Origin: Malachius bipustulatus
Lineage: Eukaryota; Arthropoda; Insecta; Coleoptera; Melyridae
Direction of reading: 5' to 3'
NCBI GenBank assembly: GCA_910589415.1
Contig: OU342630.1
Coordinates: forward strand, 71,606,186-71,670,185
DNA: 64,000 nucleotides
Below the pieces are notes generated by a model. It was not told the DNA's origin and searched no databases. It worked only from the letters and a program-made list of their open reading frames with translations. Numbering within the stretch: position 1 is the stretch's first letter; each line of letters opens with the position of its first letter. Made by a program: the position numbers and the translations under genes. Shown piece after piece: positions 1 through 11,639 of this stretch.

Positions 1-408
1 TGTGGGTCTCTCCGCTTTTATACATATAAACGATTTTAAGATTTAAAATAATGTCATTCAACTAATTTACCAGAGTCTTACTGTTATCTTAAGAATACCA
101 ATGAGCGACTAAGAACAAAATTATCCTGCCATGTTAAATGCTAAACCAGCGAGACCTGCGTATCTTACGAGTATTTAAAAAATACTCTATTAAAAAAAAA
201 AACTTTCATGACATAATGTAGGTACACATTGCATCTTTTATATCATATAATTTTGTCAACAGGTACATTAATCTTCTCTTCTTACAACACAATGATTCTT
301 ATTTTTTCATTTAGTTGTTGTTGTATGAGAAAGAAGCAAAGTAGCTTAATATTTTCTTACACACATCATATAATCATGTTTCAACGGAACGGATTTACTG
401 GGATTCCC

Positions 409-773
409 CTAGAGCTGTCTGGGTGAGCAAGTGAGCGGTACTCCGCAAGTCTGTCTGGACGGTGACGCGGGATTCGAGAGGCCACTTTCTCGAATTGGCG
501 ACAGCGTGGGAGATTTGGTTCTATGAGTCGCGCTCCTCCGACGGCTCCTCCTGTTGACGACTCGGCGGCGGTCCAGGGACGGCCGAAGTGGCTGCTGCTG
601 TTGCAGAATCGAAAGAGCCGCCGCTAGCTCGGCTTCGCTCACTAATCGACGCCGAGGCGGCGGCAATGATGGCATCGGCACTATGCTGTGGACGGTTGGG
701 ATGGACGTCGTGTCGGGGGCTACTGTTGGGGTAACACTGGGAACCACCTGGTTAGTCTTCACCGAAGCTGGAG
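409..773 (-). CDS. ZDHHC1/11-like palmitoyltransferase, exon 5 (C-terminal, last coding exon)
   Basis: This is the last coding exon of the palmitoyltransferase gene, ending in a TAG at 411-409. It encodes a cytosolic, low-complexity tail with a proline/arginine stretch, the segment SEAELAAALSILQQQQPLRP, an Arg/Ser-rich basic patch and the motif SPTLSPIRESGLSNP. It is GC-rich (CGG/CGA arginine codons), unlike the surrounding AT-rich DNA. The acceptor chosen is CTCTCCCAAG before position 773, which joins in phase 1 to the exon 4 donor. Two other phase-1 acceptors fit, at about 767 and about 815, so the 5' edge is uncertain by some 40 bases. Assignment to the DHHC gene rests on phase, strand, order and my recollection of a similar Ser/Pro/Arg-rich tail in insect ZDHHC1-type proteins. 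No catalytic motif lies here. Confidence 0.68.
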
Positions 774-1102
774 CTTGGGAGAGGTGCGTCTGACTTCTAC
801 GACGGTGATGACCTAAGTAACCTGACGAATTTTTTTTTTTTTAATGTCTCATGAAATGTTGGAGTCCATTAAAACAGTGGAGTTTACTATTAAGACTTGT
901 TAAATTACTATCAGATTTCAGATACAGCAACAGTTGTGTCTGTTGAAGAAAATATGAAGTGATAGAAGCAATTAAACAGGAAAAATTGGCAGGAGACGGC
1001 TCAAAATGAGACCCATCTCGAGGGAGGTAAGGTAGTATAGTATAAATGATATGGTCCAAGGTCTATGCGGCTTAATACCTACTACGATAAAAAAAATCTT
1101 AC

Positions 1103-1436
1103 CTAATACCCTAAACAGCACCCTCAACTTCACCCTAGACCAATGTCCGTGCGTCCTGGGCGTTCTCCCGTCTATAGGCGAGGTTGGTTTGGGCTTGGGT
1201 TTGGCCTTGGTTTTGTGCCTGCAAAGTGACATCAGGCAGCGTGGATCTACGTCGTCAGGACTGTCTGGCACCGACATGCAGCAGTTCCATCGTCGCTTCA
1301 CCTTCCTTGGAGTCTGATGAGTAGGGGCTCCGTTCGCCTTTGATGGTAGTTCAGGTGCAACTTCATTCTTACAAGCGTTGCACCCAGTTGGTGTGCACGG
1401 TGGTGTTGCTGTAGGCCTGCTGCAGATGTTTTCTTC
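1103..1436 (-). CDS. ZDHHC1/11-like palmitoyltransferase, exon 4
   Basis: This 334-nt exon has a good acceptor (CTCTTTCGTCAG before 1436) and a strong donor (TTAG/GTAAGATT, exon end 1103). It starts in phase 0, matching the phase-0 end of exon 3, and ends in phase 1, matching exon 5. It encodes about 111 residues of the cytosolic C-terminal region, including a cysteine-bearing segment (RRWNCCMSVPDSPDDVDPRC) followed by a CRHK-(K/P)-rich run. Open reading continues past both splice sites, so the reading frame alone overstates the exon. It lies 15.3 kb downstream of exon 3 across an intron made almost entirely of repeats. A missed small exon in that intron cannot be excluded. Confidence 0.75.
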
Positions 1437-1492
1437 CTGACGAAAGAGGTAATTTATTAACTCTGATTTCAATTTTGCTCGTAAATCATGCG

Positions 1493-2352
1493 TATACAGG
1501 GTGAGTCCTCTAAAATGGAAAGCTCGATTACACCTATACCATTAAAGATATCGAAATGAACCAAAAAGTGCTGTAAATGGGAGGGTAAAGTGCAGTTTGT
1601 AAAATTATTTTCAGATACACAGGATGGCCCAATATTGCTGTACGCCATACAACTTTGTTATTTTAAATAGGACACCCTCTATATTATTACATCTTCAGAT
1701 TATTTGAGAAAAGTGAAAAAGAATGGTTTGTAAAGTTGAGGTTTCTAATGAGCAATTTATGAGTTATAAACAAATGAAAATCGCGATTTTCCATTTTCAA
1801 AGCAGCTTATATTGAAAACGGCTCGAAATATGGAAAAACGGCTTACATGTCCCTATATTAATTTTTCATTTGGTATCCTATCATGTAGCTGAAATTTTTA
1901 TACCGGGTGATGAAAATAATCAAATTTTTTACCACTCTGTATAAAAATTTCATCCATCCAATAGGATACCGCTTGAAAAGTTAAGATAGGGACATGTAAG
2001 CCGTTTTTCCATATTTCGATCCGTTTTCAATATAAGCTGCTTTGAAAATGGAAAATCGCGATTTTCATTTGTTTATAACTCATAAATAATTGCTCATTAC
2101 AAACTTCAACTTTACAAACCATTCTTTTTGACTTTTCTCAAGCAATATGCAAATGTAATAATATAGAGGGTGTCCTATTTGAAATAACAAAGTTGTATGG
2201 CGTACAGCGATATTGGGCCATCCTGTGTATCTGAAAATAATTTTACAAACTGCACTTTACCCTCCCATTTACAGCACTTTTTGGTTCATTTCGATATCTT
2301 TAATGGTATAGGTGTAATCGGGCTTTCCATTTCAGAGGACTCACCCTGTATA
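1493..2352. repeat. 860-bp foldback element, TACAGGGTGAGTCC ends (hairpin family A)
   Basis: The sequence from TATACAGGGTGAGTCCTC is repeated in reverse complement up to GAGGACTCACCCTGTATA. The arms are about 420 bp and meet at a short centre near 1925. Matching landmarks include TTTGGTTCATTTCGATATC with its complement, and GGATGGCCCAATATTGCTGTACG with its complement. The arms differ by scattered substitutions, so this is an aged genomic element rather than a fold-over artefact. Its inner half (TTTTCAAAGCAGCTTATATTGAAAACGGCTC, then ACATGTCCCTAT) is shared with elements at 4063, 34631 and 60189. No transposase is encoded. It lies inside ZDHHC intron 3. Confidence 0.9.
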
Positions 2353-4062
2353 TGTATTATCAAAAAACTTTATTATTGGGTATATGCGTTATTCATAAAT
2401 GGGTTCAAAATACAGAATAAAGGTAGGTATTTGAAATAAAGTCCAAATGACTGATGGGAGAGTAAAAGTATAGAGGAAAAACTAAGCTCCTACGTATGCT
2501 ATTGTCTGATGACCCTTAATCAGAACTAAACTTCGATATCGATTACATAAATATGACTTAGCCCGTAATGCTGGCCTCTAATAATACCTACTTCACCTCA
2601 AACCCATAACTTGTCCAGTAGACAAGAATGGCTGATACGAGGGATAACGTGAATAACTTGCCTACAATGACGTTGTTCAGGCAGGATATTAGTGTACAAC
2701 TTCATTTTTTAAGAATCCAAATTAAAATAGTGTTCAAATTAGTTAGGTAAAGGGAAAAAGTACTGCAAAATTCTGAAAAACGTGAGATGGGCAGCAATTG
2801 GATCAACAGTTTTCATCCGCCTTTATCATGGATCCGCCTTTATCAAATCTATTGCTTACAGATTTTGATCTGATGAATTATCCATTTTTAACTTCATTTA
2901 TCAGATTGTTGTTGATCAATTTTTGGGAGATAAGTAGGTATAAATTTTATTGCAATAACAGAAATTATTAGTTGATCAAGTTTTCCAAATGCAATTTGAA
3001 ATGTTTCCTGAAAGATTAACAAAGAATTGATTCTGTAATTCGAGTCAAAGACGAGAAGCGGAATCTTATAAACGATGAATGGAAAAATTTAAAAAAATTC
3101 ATTCATGTCATCCTACTAACTGTGAATTAATAATGGTATTTGCCGTAGCCGATTACAAATTATGCTACACCTACACTCATTCTATAACTATTGATGGAGG
3201 CGTTTTTGAATAATCGATAATCGATGAACATGCATTTGCAAATGAAATAGCTGCCCAAATGAATAGCTGCTTTATTAGTACCTAAGTTAATAAGCCTGGT
3301 GTGCAGGGAATCAAATTATCATCAGTTCATTGCTATTAAATATTTGGCCACTTGGTTGTTTTCCGTTTACAGTTTAATGAACCTACGTGTATAGGAATAC
3401 AGGGTGCAGCGCGAGAACCTTAGGTCATTCATAAATGGAAAAATTGACTGGGTTAGAAGTCTGAAAATCTGTACATGCAGTGAGCGGTTAAATTATGGAA
3501 CGAATTAAGGAAATAATTAGTGGAAAGCTTGGTCGCTTTATTTGGACCCAGATATTACTCTCTCAAGTCTCAAGTTTTCCTCCTCGAGCGAAGTCGGCGC
3601 TTGCCCTTCTGGCCCTAAGAATTTACCATTTTTCGTTTTTTTTTTTTTGCAAATATATCCAAAACCATCAACTTTATCAACAAAATACCTATTATAAAAA
3701 ATAAATCAGAATAAATTTTCAACAAAAAAGTTTTTTACCGTTTAACTCTAATGATTTTGATTCTTGCGGAAAAGTTATGAAAATCATATATGCAATATCA
3801 AAATTTCTACATGTTATAAATATTATTTGTCAGCATTCCAGGTGCACAAGAGAGCCGGGTATTATGAACTATAATTCAACACCTATACAGGGTGGTCCAA
3901 CTTAAAACGTCAGGACTTTACCAAACGATAGATAAATACATAAATAAATATATATATTTATTTATTTTAAACGATAGATAATAACGTTAAAATAATGCAA
4001 GTTTCTCTAATACACTTATAGCCGGGAAAGCTTCCTTTTCAAGATACATATATATTTTTTAA
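2353..4062. other. intronic stretch without a recognised gene
   Basis: AT-rich intron 3 DNA of the palmitoyltransferase gene. I see no coding sequence. A TACAGGGTGCAGCGCGAGAACCTTAGGTCATTCATAAATGG segment at about 3400-3440 recurs in reverse complement at about 48310-48360, so at least part of it is dispersed repeat. Another repeat-end motif (TATACAGGGTGGTCCAACTTAAAACG) sits at about 3893. A short direct repeat (TCCGCCTTTATCA) occurs twice near 2815-2850. Confidence 0.6.
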
Positions 4063-5094
4063 TATACCGGGTGTCCCATTAGTGCGGGATTCTTCTCTGG
4101 CAGCTTCACTTTTGAAGCTATAAAAAAAGATGAGGGAGAAAAATTGTATGGTTTGAAGAGACCTTCAACCTAAAATAATTTTTAGCTACACAGGATGGCC
4201 CAATATCGCTGTACGCCTTACAACTTTGTTATTTTAAATAGGACACCCTATATATTATTACATTTTCAGATTATCTGAAAAAAATCAGTAAGAATGGTTT
4301 TCACAGTTTCAGTATAATGTGAATAGTTTTTGAGTTATAAACAAGTGAAAATTGCCATTTTCCATTTTCAAAGCAGCTTACAATGAAAACGGCTCAAGAC
4401 AGCAGAAAAAAGTTTACATGTCTCTATCTTAACTTTTTACAAGGTATCCTATGATGTGGATGAAATTGTTATACAGGGTGATGAAAAATCTGAAAATTTT
4501 CATGAAAAAACTGAAAATTTTCATCACCCTGTATAACAATTTCATCCACATCATAGGATACCTTGTAAAAAGTTAAGATAGGGATATGTAAACCTTTTTC
4601 TGCTGTCTTGAGCCGTTTTCATTGTAAGCTGCTTTGAAAATGGAAAATGGCAATTTTCACTTGTTTATAACTCAAATGCCCGTATTCACAAACGATAATT
4701 TTCTAAATAATTACGTAATTATTTAAATGAGTGAGATGGAGATATGCAGTTTTTTTGCAATAGAATGAGATGGGGATAATTGATTACGTAATTATTTAGG
4801 AAATTATCGTTTGTGAATACGGGCAAAAAACTATTCACATTATTCTGAAACTGTGAAAACCATTCTTACTGATTTTTTTCAGATAATCTGAAAATGTAAT
4901 AATATATAGGGTGTCCTATTTAAAATAACAAAGTTGTAAGGCGTACAGCGATATTGGGCCATTCTGTGTAGCTGAAAATTATTTTAGGTTGAAGGTCTCT
5001 TCAAACCATACAATTTTTCTCCCTCATCTTTTTTTATAGCTTCAAAAGTGAAGCTGCCAGAGAAGAATCCCGCACTAATGGGACACCCGGTATA
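4063..5094. repeat. 1.03-kb foldback element, TATACCGGGTGTCCCATTAG ends (hairpin family A)
   Basis: Reverse-complement arms run from TATACCGGGTGTCCCATTAGTGCGGG to its complement ending at 5094, with a centre near 4505. The centre holds a second, tighter palindrome around TACAGGGTGATGAAAAATCTGAAAATTTTCAT. The inner core is shared with the 1493, 34631 and 60189 elements while the outermost ~110 bp differ, so family members have exchanged or acquired different ends. The right arm is interrupted at 4677-4825 by a separate MITE that has no counterpart in the left arm. Confidence 0.9.
4677..4825. mobile_element. 149-bp MITE with TGCCCGTATTCACAAACGATAA terminal inverted repeats, nested in a foldback
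   Basis: It starts TGCCCGTATTCACAAACGATAATTT and ends with the reverse complement, giving terminal inverted repeats of about 27 bp. The interior is AT-rich with a further inner palindrome around TAATTACGTAATTA. Comparing the interrupted right arm of the host foldback with its intact left arm shows the pre-insertion sequence ACTCAAAAACTATT. The insertion added the MITE plus about three extra A residues, consistent with a 3-bp target duplication. A second copy lies at 62358-62511. It is non-autonomous and of unassigned superfamily. Confidence 0.88.
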
Positions 5095-5229
5095 AGTTGA
5101 AGTTTTGGGAAAAAAATAATGTTCTGTGAATATTGTCAAAACGGCTGCTTTAAAAAAATTGAAATTTGGTACGCAGCATGAGCTAAGTATCTTTCATGAT
5201 TTATGGCTTATGGTGATAAATTGCGAAAG

Positions 5230-5604
5230 CCAGCGGCGGAGATATGGGTGTGCCATCGCCCCTTTTCAAAAAAAAAGAAATTGACGCCACTGACTCTATG
5301 GCAAATTTAATTACACTATTCAATGCCCCATGCTTTTTAAAACAAAAAAGTACTCTCTAATTTTTTTCACAAGGCGCACCTTTTTGAGATAATTCAGGTT
5401 TTCTTAGGTAATATCCGTATAGCCATTTTAAGAATAACAGACAAATTCTAATCAAATAACTTTTACTTAGGAAAATAATTAAATAACAGAAATAAACAAC
5501 ACCTAACTAATGTAACAATAATTGTCAGTAACCATAGAGTCAGTGGCGTCAATTTTTTTTTTTTTTGAAAAGGTGCGATGGCGCACCCATATCTCCGCCG
5601 CTGG
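5230..5604. repeat. 375-bp foldback with CCAGCGGCGGAGATATGGGTG ends
   Basis: The left arm (about 5230-5310) carries CCAGCGGCGGAGATATGGGTG, then an A-rich tract and GACGCCACTGACTCTATGG. The right arm (about 5530-5604) is the reverse complement in the same order. The intervening ~220 bp is AT-rich and not symmetrical. The CAGTGGCG motif within the arms also occurs in several otherwise different repeats of this window. Confidence 0.85.
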
Positions 5605-5777
5605 TTTTATACAATGCTCGTATAAATAAATGCGATTATGGACGCAACCAAAATTTTAAATCGTACTTATTCGTTCTCCATATAAATACAGGGTGTTAAT
5701 TAAATAGGTAGGTATGTAAAATAATAAATTTAATAGCCGGTTATTTGATATAATAATATTTTCAAATTAAAGGTTCA

Positions 5778-6501
5778 TATACAGGCTGTTGATTTTCAAA
5801 GCGGGCCATAGGGGATTAGTATTGCGAAAGTGGTTTTTGAGGATTCCTGCTAGCCGTTTAAACTGACAGAAATGGTTTTGGTATCAAAATGAAGCTAAAA
5901 TTATTGCGCATAACGCTTGACATCAGAAATTAATTTAATTTCACGTTGTTTTCTAAAATTCTTCAGAAAAATTCAAGTAATTGTTAATGTTTAATCACAA
6001 AATAGCATGCCTTGCCTAAACAATAATGACGTTTCTAAGTTTTGACAATCCAATAATAAAACTTTATAAGTCAGTAGGTAATAATAAAGTCTGGTTCTAT
6101 TTAAAAATGGGTTATACAAACCAAGAAAGAGTCTTTATGGTGAAAACCTACTACAGTGTAGCCAGTTACAGGAGGGTTCGCGATTTATTTGCCGTGATTT
6201 TTTTTAATAGACCAATGTTTTATTATTGGATTGTCAAAACGTTGAAACGTCATTATTGTTTAGGCAAGGCATGCTATTTTGTGATTAAACATTAACAATT
6301 ACTTGAATTTTTACTGAAGAATTTTAGAAAACAACGTGTAATTAAATTAATTTCTGATGTCAAGCGTTATGCGCAATAATTTTAGCTTCATTTTGATGCC
6401 AAAACCATTTCTGTCAGTTTAAACGGCGAGCAGGAATCCTCAAAAACCACTTTCGCAATGCTAATCCCCTATGCCCGCTTTGAAAATCAACACCCTGTAT
6501 A
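5778..6501. mobile_element. 724-bp foldback that encloses a transposase N-terminus
   Basis: The arms of about 280 bp begin TATACAGGCTGTTGATTTTCAAAG and end in its complement (CACCCTGTATA). The symmetry is high across landmarks such as TGGTTTTTGAGGATTCCTGCT and GCATGCCTTGCCTAAACAATAATGACG. The single-stranded loop (about 6061-6218) is not symmetrical and contains an ATG followed by a transposase-like N-terminus, described separately. The structure looks like a deletion derivative of an IS630/mariner-type transposon in which the start of the transposase gene remained between very long terminal inverted repeats. Confidence 0.85.
6107..6205 (+). pseudogene. IS630/mariner-type transposase, N-terminal fragment
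   Basis: The ATG at 6107 opens a reading beginning MGYTNQERVFMVKTYYSVAS and continuing through YRRVRDLF. This matches the usual start of IS630-related insect transposases (a Met-x-Tyr-Thr/Ser-x-Glu-x-Arg-Val pattern followed by a helix-turn-helix). About 33 codons survive before the right arm of the foldback takes over. The DDE catalytic domain is absent, so this is a remnant. The downstream frame is simply arm sequence read through. Confidence 0.5.
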
Positions 6502-6518
6502 TACATTCTAGTCCTTAA

Positions 6519-7610
6519 AAACTTCGTTTTCAAGATACAGGGTGTTAAACTTCTTATTTAAAATTGCTTTTTCTTAAATATCTTAAATATCCTACTTAAT
6601 TTTGTTGTAATTTGGCAGTTTATTATTTGTAGTAATAAGGAGCTCCTTTAACCCCAAATATATTAAAATTATTGAGTCCAGAGGCGTCCAGGGAGATACC
6701 ATCACCAATATTATTGCTAAGAAAAATGTACGCCACTGACTTTTTTTAAAATTTTGATATTTTTTTAGATTAAATAACTAATAATACAACTTTTTGATCT
6801 CTCGAATTTTTTTAATATCTGATTTTTGGTTTTTGAAAAAAAAATTGAAAAATTGCATATCCCTGGACCACACAAAAACAGGAAAAATTTTCTGTTGAAA
6901 ATTTATTAGTTGTTTTATCATTTTTATTAATAATATTTAACAACAACAAAAAACACTAACAGTATTTCATTAAAGGCTCATTAAGTTACCGGGTAGATTT
7001 CTGGGGCCATTTCTGAAGAATATCGACTATCGACCCTGTGTGGAAAATATTATAATTTAGTGATTCTTGGCAAAAAAGGGATTACAAAAACATCAACAAA
7101 AGTCATTTGATGTCGATGTTAGCTTCAGAAACGACCACAGAAATCTGCCCGTTAGCTTAATGAGCCTTTATAATACTGATGGTTGTAAATTAAGTCCATT
7201 TCTTAAACGTCAAAACTAATGAATAATTTTTTCCCATGTTTCTTCTTGGTCCAGGACCAGGGATATTAAATTAAGTTATTTGTGTATTCTATTCTTCATT
7301 TAGAAAACGAACCAAGATACGAAAAAAATTCTAGAGATAAAAGAGTTGTATCATTAGTTGCTTAATCTGGAAAAATATGAACAAAAGAAAAGTCAGTGGC
7401 GTACATTTTTATTTGCAATAGTATTGGTGAGGGTGTCCCAGTAGACACCCCTGGACTTGATAATTTTAATCTACTTGTTTTTAAATGAGCTCCTTATTAC
7501 TACAAATAACACTGCCAAGTTTAAAAAATATCGGCAAAAAAATGTTTGAGATATTTACGAAAAAGTAATTTTTGTTTAAGCTTTAACACCCTGTATCTTT
7601 AAAACGAAGC
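6519..7610. repeat. 1.09-kb palindromic element, AACTTCGTTTTCAAGATACAGGGTGTT ends
   Basis: Outer landmarks are mirrored on the right: GATACAGGGTGTTAAAC, TTTGTAGTAATAAGGAGCTC, GTACGCCACTGAC and AACTAATAATACAACT. An inner mirrored block (about 6970-7170) carries GGCTCATTAAGTTACCGGGTAGATTTCTG and its complement. The arms differ considerably, with indels, so the element is older than the one at 12026-12579. No coding sequence is seen. Confidence 0.82.
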
Positions 7611-10249
7611 ATTTTATATGAACTTTTAATTTTAAAATCACTTTAATATTCAGCTGTTAAATTTATTGTACATATTTAATGAAAACCCAGTTTGAATGTC
7701 CAATATTTCATCACAACATTCACAACCAATCACTCTGTATACACATTTTTTTAATTTCCTGAACTATAACGTCATATTTCTACTGATTTTTTTGCATCTC
7801 TCGCGGTTACCGTAAATGTTCGCACGGGGTATTTCCTATAAATTATCATAATTATTGCATAATTATCGTAACAACTTGCTTATTACAGTGAGCAATTAAA
7901 GTCTGGAAAATAGCTAGAATTCATTACCTTAATTAAGCCTTAAGTAATATTAAAAAGAGTGTCTCAGAATAAAGGAAAAAATTCTAAGGTAGAATATTTA
8001 CTTGATTCTAAGACAATATTAAGTCTTAATGAACTTACCATCTAAATTGAGTATTAACAAAGTTACAGATTGCTCAATCTACAAAAAAAAATTACATTTT
8101 TCCCAATAATTCCGAAACGGCTTAATATTTTTTATGAATTTTTTTGTGTCGTTCTTCCATCAATTAGTTTAATATTACAGCAATAATTACATGTTTGTAA
8201 TTTGAACCAGGGTCGCAAGGTAGATAGGGCTCAAACTCTTTTGCCCCCCAATTTTTACGCCACTGGATAAATTTTGGTTTTGACATATTTTTCCAAAAGC
8301 TATAGATTTTTCTGGTACAAAAAGGGGATAAAGTTTAAAAAAATTCTCAAGGAAATATGTAGGTACGATTTAGACATTCGAAAAGGACAAAAAATTATAG
8401 GTTTTCGTCATTTCTCTACTTTCTGGAAAAATTTACACATTTGACGTGGAGCTTCTTCGTTTCCAGATCCCCTGACCACGAAAAAATCCTAGCAACGTTT
8501 CATAGCGCTAAGAATTATTAAAGAAAAATTATATTATCTCAAGAAGCGTTCGAGTTACCTAAAAAGTAACTTTTGTTTTGGGGATTTGAAATCAAGCAGG
8601 AAGCAGGCCAAGAGTGAAATTTTCTGAGAAATCAAAAACAAAAAAGTTTTTCCTCTTTTAAAGTCGATCCGGGGACATACTGTATATGTAAATCTTATTT
8701 TCATTCTTTCGAAAAAAAGTCATTCTTAATAATTTCTTCTACTTGTTTAAAAAATACAATTCGCGTTGAGAAAATTCGATTTTATTGTACAGGGTGAGTA
8801 AAAATAAAGAAAATGTAGTTTTACAAAAGAAAAAACTTTTTTCTGGATTACTTTTTGTAGGGATATCTTGAGCCAAGAGTGTATGCCACCGATTTGGAAG
8901 ATAACATTTAAAAAGAAAGATTCAAATCTGCACGTCTGTCGAGACGTCTCAATCAAACTCTAAAAAAATATATGAATAGCACCATACTTTAGTCATTCAA
9001 TGTATCAATATTCAATCAGGTAATTGGGAAGTTAAAATTAATCACTCTCTTCGCCTAGTGCAAGGTAGTCTTGGTTGTTATTCAAAAATACAAGAGCCGC
9101 AAGCGTTGACTTTTCCCAATACGAAGGAAATTAAATTACTCTGGCGTCTCGGCCCTCGATCAGTGACCCCTCTAACCATAATGAAAACAAGATAACGTGA
9201 AGCCTTAATGGTTGGTTTTCCTAGCTATTGGGTGTTTCCTATTCATGGAAATATTCAGGAATGTATAATAATTAGTCACAATATAAAAACGAGTTCTCTC
9301 GAGGTGCGCGTTATTTGAATGAAAAAATGTTATCATAATATTACTTAAGAAGAATGAATGCATTCATTTGGCTGGAAAATTGTAAAATTGTAAAAAAGAA
9401 ATAAAATAGGTAGGGGAGATGGGGGCTGGTTGATCTAATTTTTAGATTGCCTACTATTTTTCATTTGATTCCCCACAATTTCACCGTATATTAAGTAGAG
9501 ACGTGTCTCTACCTAAAGGTAAAAGAAACCCAATTTAGACATACCTTCAGAAGAACGGAAATTCTAATAATATAAAAAGTATCACAGGTACTACATTCTT
9601 CGAAAACTGGCGTAAAATTAAAAATAATTGAATTCTCGAGGCCGTTTCCAGAATATTCGCCAAGTTTTATAGCATGAAAGCGATGATTCATGGGCGACAG
9701 AGCCAGCTATTACTCGGCTTGTCTATAGAACTATCTAATAGAGTGGTAAAAAGGAGAGGAGCGAGAATGTTCCTTAATGCGTTCCTGTAAGTACCAGAAC
9801 AATTTGAAAGTGGTCCATACAGTCCGTTCAAAATAGACGAAAAATTGTAGTAGGTTTAAAAAAAAGTCCCCACCAATCCCAACTCTGCAAAAAAGTTATT
9901 TCCAGGTCAATAGTCAAAGAAAATGGTTTTTCCTATTTTTTTTCCGGTAAACGGAGAGTTTTATCATAAAAATTGATTAGACAAAAGTTGTAGATCATGA
10001 AAGATTTTCTGACCTTTGACCTTGAATAACTTTTTTTTACTATTATTGAATCTCGCTTCAAGTCTTGAAATAGCAATGTTCAAACGGGCGAAAAAGTCAG
10101 GACAGTCAATCAAATATGTTTATGCAAGAACAAGACCTTTATAGCCTGTAGCTTCTCTGCGATTTTTCAGGCTTTGTAATGAGAACTCCTTCAGTAGTAA
10201 GTCTTGGGGATAACCTATTGGAGGATAAACTCCAATTATTGGAGTTAAT
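7611..10249. other. intronic, repeat-derived, no gene recognised
   Basis: AT-rich ZDHHC intron 3 sequence. It contains isolated repeat-end motifs (TTACGCCACTGGATAA at about 8263, GTACAGGGTGAGTAAAAATAAAG at about 8788) and stretches with the style of the foldback arms found elsewhere, but no complete element that I can delimit. A short inverted pair (AAAAGTTATTTCCAGGTCAA near 9890 and TTGACCTTGAATAACTTTTT near 10015) suggests a decayed foldback at about 9830-10040. Short ORFs here have no recognisable similarity. Confidence 0.5.
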
Positions 10250-10890
10250 TTTGTAACTGAGATATTTTTAAAAACGGCGTTGTACAGTCTCAACTCAGTT
10301 TAGGCGGATTTGCGAGATGTGTGACCATACCATTGAAGCATACTCTACATAGAATGGGCCTGATCAGTGACACGAAAAGGGGATGCAAGTGTTAATGGTC
10401 GAAAATTCTATGGAATGCTCTATGACCGCTCCACCATAAAGAATTATTGACATGAGCAATGTAATGTATAGAAAAGTCAATTTGAAATCTAAGAAGAAAT
10501 CCAAATTCTTCATCGACTCGACCCTTGGTATGCCTTCACACCTAACTGTTAATTAACTGGTGTTAATTTTTAGAAAGTTCTTGGAACACCATGATGCTAA
10601 AGTATTCAGGAAAGGAGAGACACCGTCACTGTCAGTGAACTGAATTGCCGTAAATATGTTCATGTTACAATATTAGGTAACCAAATAATTAAGAAGTTGT
10701 GTGATGTCATTGATGAATATAATAAAAATCAAGGGACCCAACACAGATCCCTGAGGAACACCAGACGAGACAAGGCTGCAATGCGAACGAAAACCATTGA
10801 GTTCGACATGTTGAAATCAGTTTGATAGGTAGTTTCTTATCAGATCAACAAGAGAAACCAAAGATCAAAGCAGTCGAGCTTTTTGATGAG
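10250..10890 (-). pseudogene. non-LTR retrotransposon reverse transcriptase fragment, heavily decayed
   Basis: Read on the minus strand, 10790-10690 encodes SSGVPQGSVLGPLIFIIFI followed by NDI. This is reverse-transcriptase motif 4 and the start of the next block, as in Jockey/CR1-group elements. Upstream on the same strand, a degraded NYLSN...HVELNGFRS block matches the region before that motif. Further downstream, around 10360-10310, the typical RPIL-EYASMVWS segment is recognisable but split by a frameshift. Stops and frameshifts are frequent, so it is non-functional. It is antisense-compatible with, and lies within, the ZDHHC intron. Confidence 0.8.
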
Positions 10891-11639
10891 GGCCCTATGG
10901 GAGATTGAGATATCACATCGATCTGATGTCCAGCGTCAAGTGATTCGGAGACTGACTGGGTTAAAGTTGGTGATGATCTTCCTTTTTGAATCCGTATTGA
11001 GGATTGGACAGTCGGTCTGCAAGTGGTTCACTGATAAGATTTATACATATACCTACACAGAATTCGAATAGTTTTGAAAAAGTTACTAAGCAAAAATAAT
11101 TTATTTTGTCATTTAATTCAAGGGAGTGTCTGCATAAGATATACAGGACAAGTCTCTTACGAATTAAATTGAAATTTCATACAAAAATCATGATCAAATG
11201 TATAACAACGACAATTTGATAAACAATTATTGTCAAAGTGAACTTTAACAAAGTCAATTTCAAAGTTTTATAAGCCTCTAATTTAGTCGGCTGCTGTAGC
11301 TGATATCATTTCAAAAATCCAATAAGAAAGTTATTTCCAATTTCAGAGGTCTTTGCGATTGAATAAAAAGAAACAGCCAAAGTTTTGTTATTTTGTATTA
11401 CAGAAGTTTCAAAAAGCCTGGAGCGAGCTTCTACTGTATTCGTATATACCTATATACATATAAGTACTTAATTTTACTTTAGGTATTCTAGCATCAATAA
11501 TTTATACCGTAACTTTGTAATATTCGCAATTTGAATCGATCCAAGGCTCTGATGAAATTACTTAAGTATACAAAATCAAAATGAATTTTTAAGATTTTGC
11601 TACTTAAATTCATAATTTTGCAGTTTACCTAGGTACAGT

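Noticed and set aside
972..1102. extension of exon 4 to the end of its open frame
   Set aside because: A strong GTAAGATT donor lies at 1102, and the residues beyond it (KIFFIVVGIKPH...) are hydrophobic and unlike the charged tail, consistent with intron.
6026..6295. 89-codon gene
   Set aside because: Only about 33 codons in the loop resemble a transposase; the rest is read-through of the palindromic arms.
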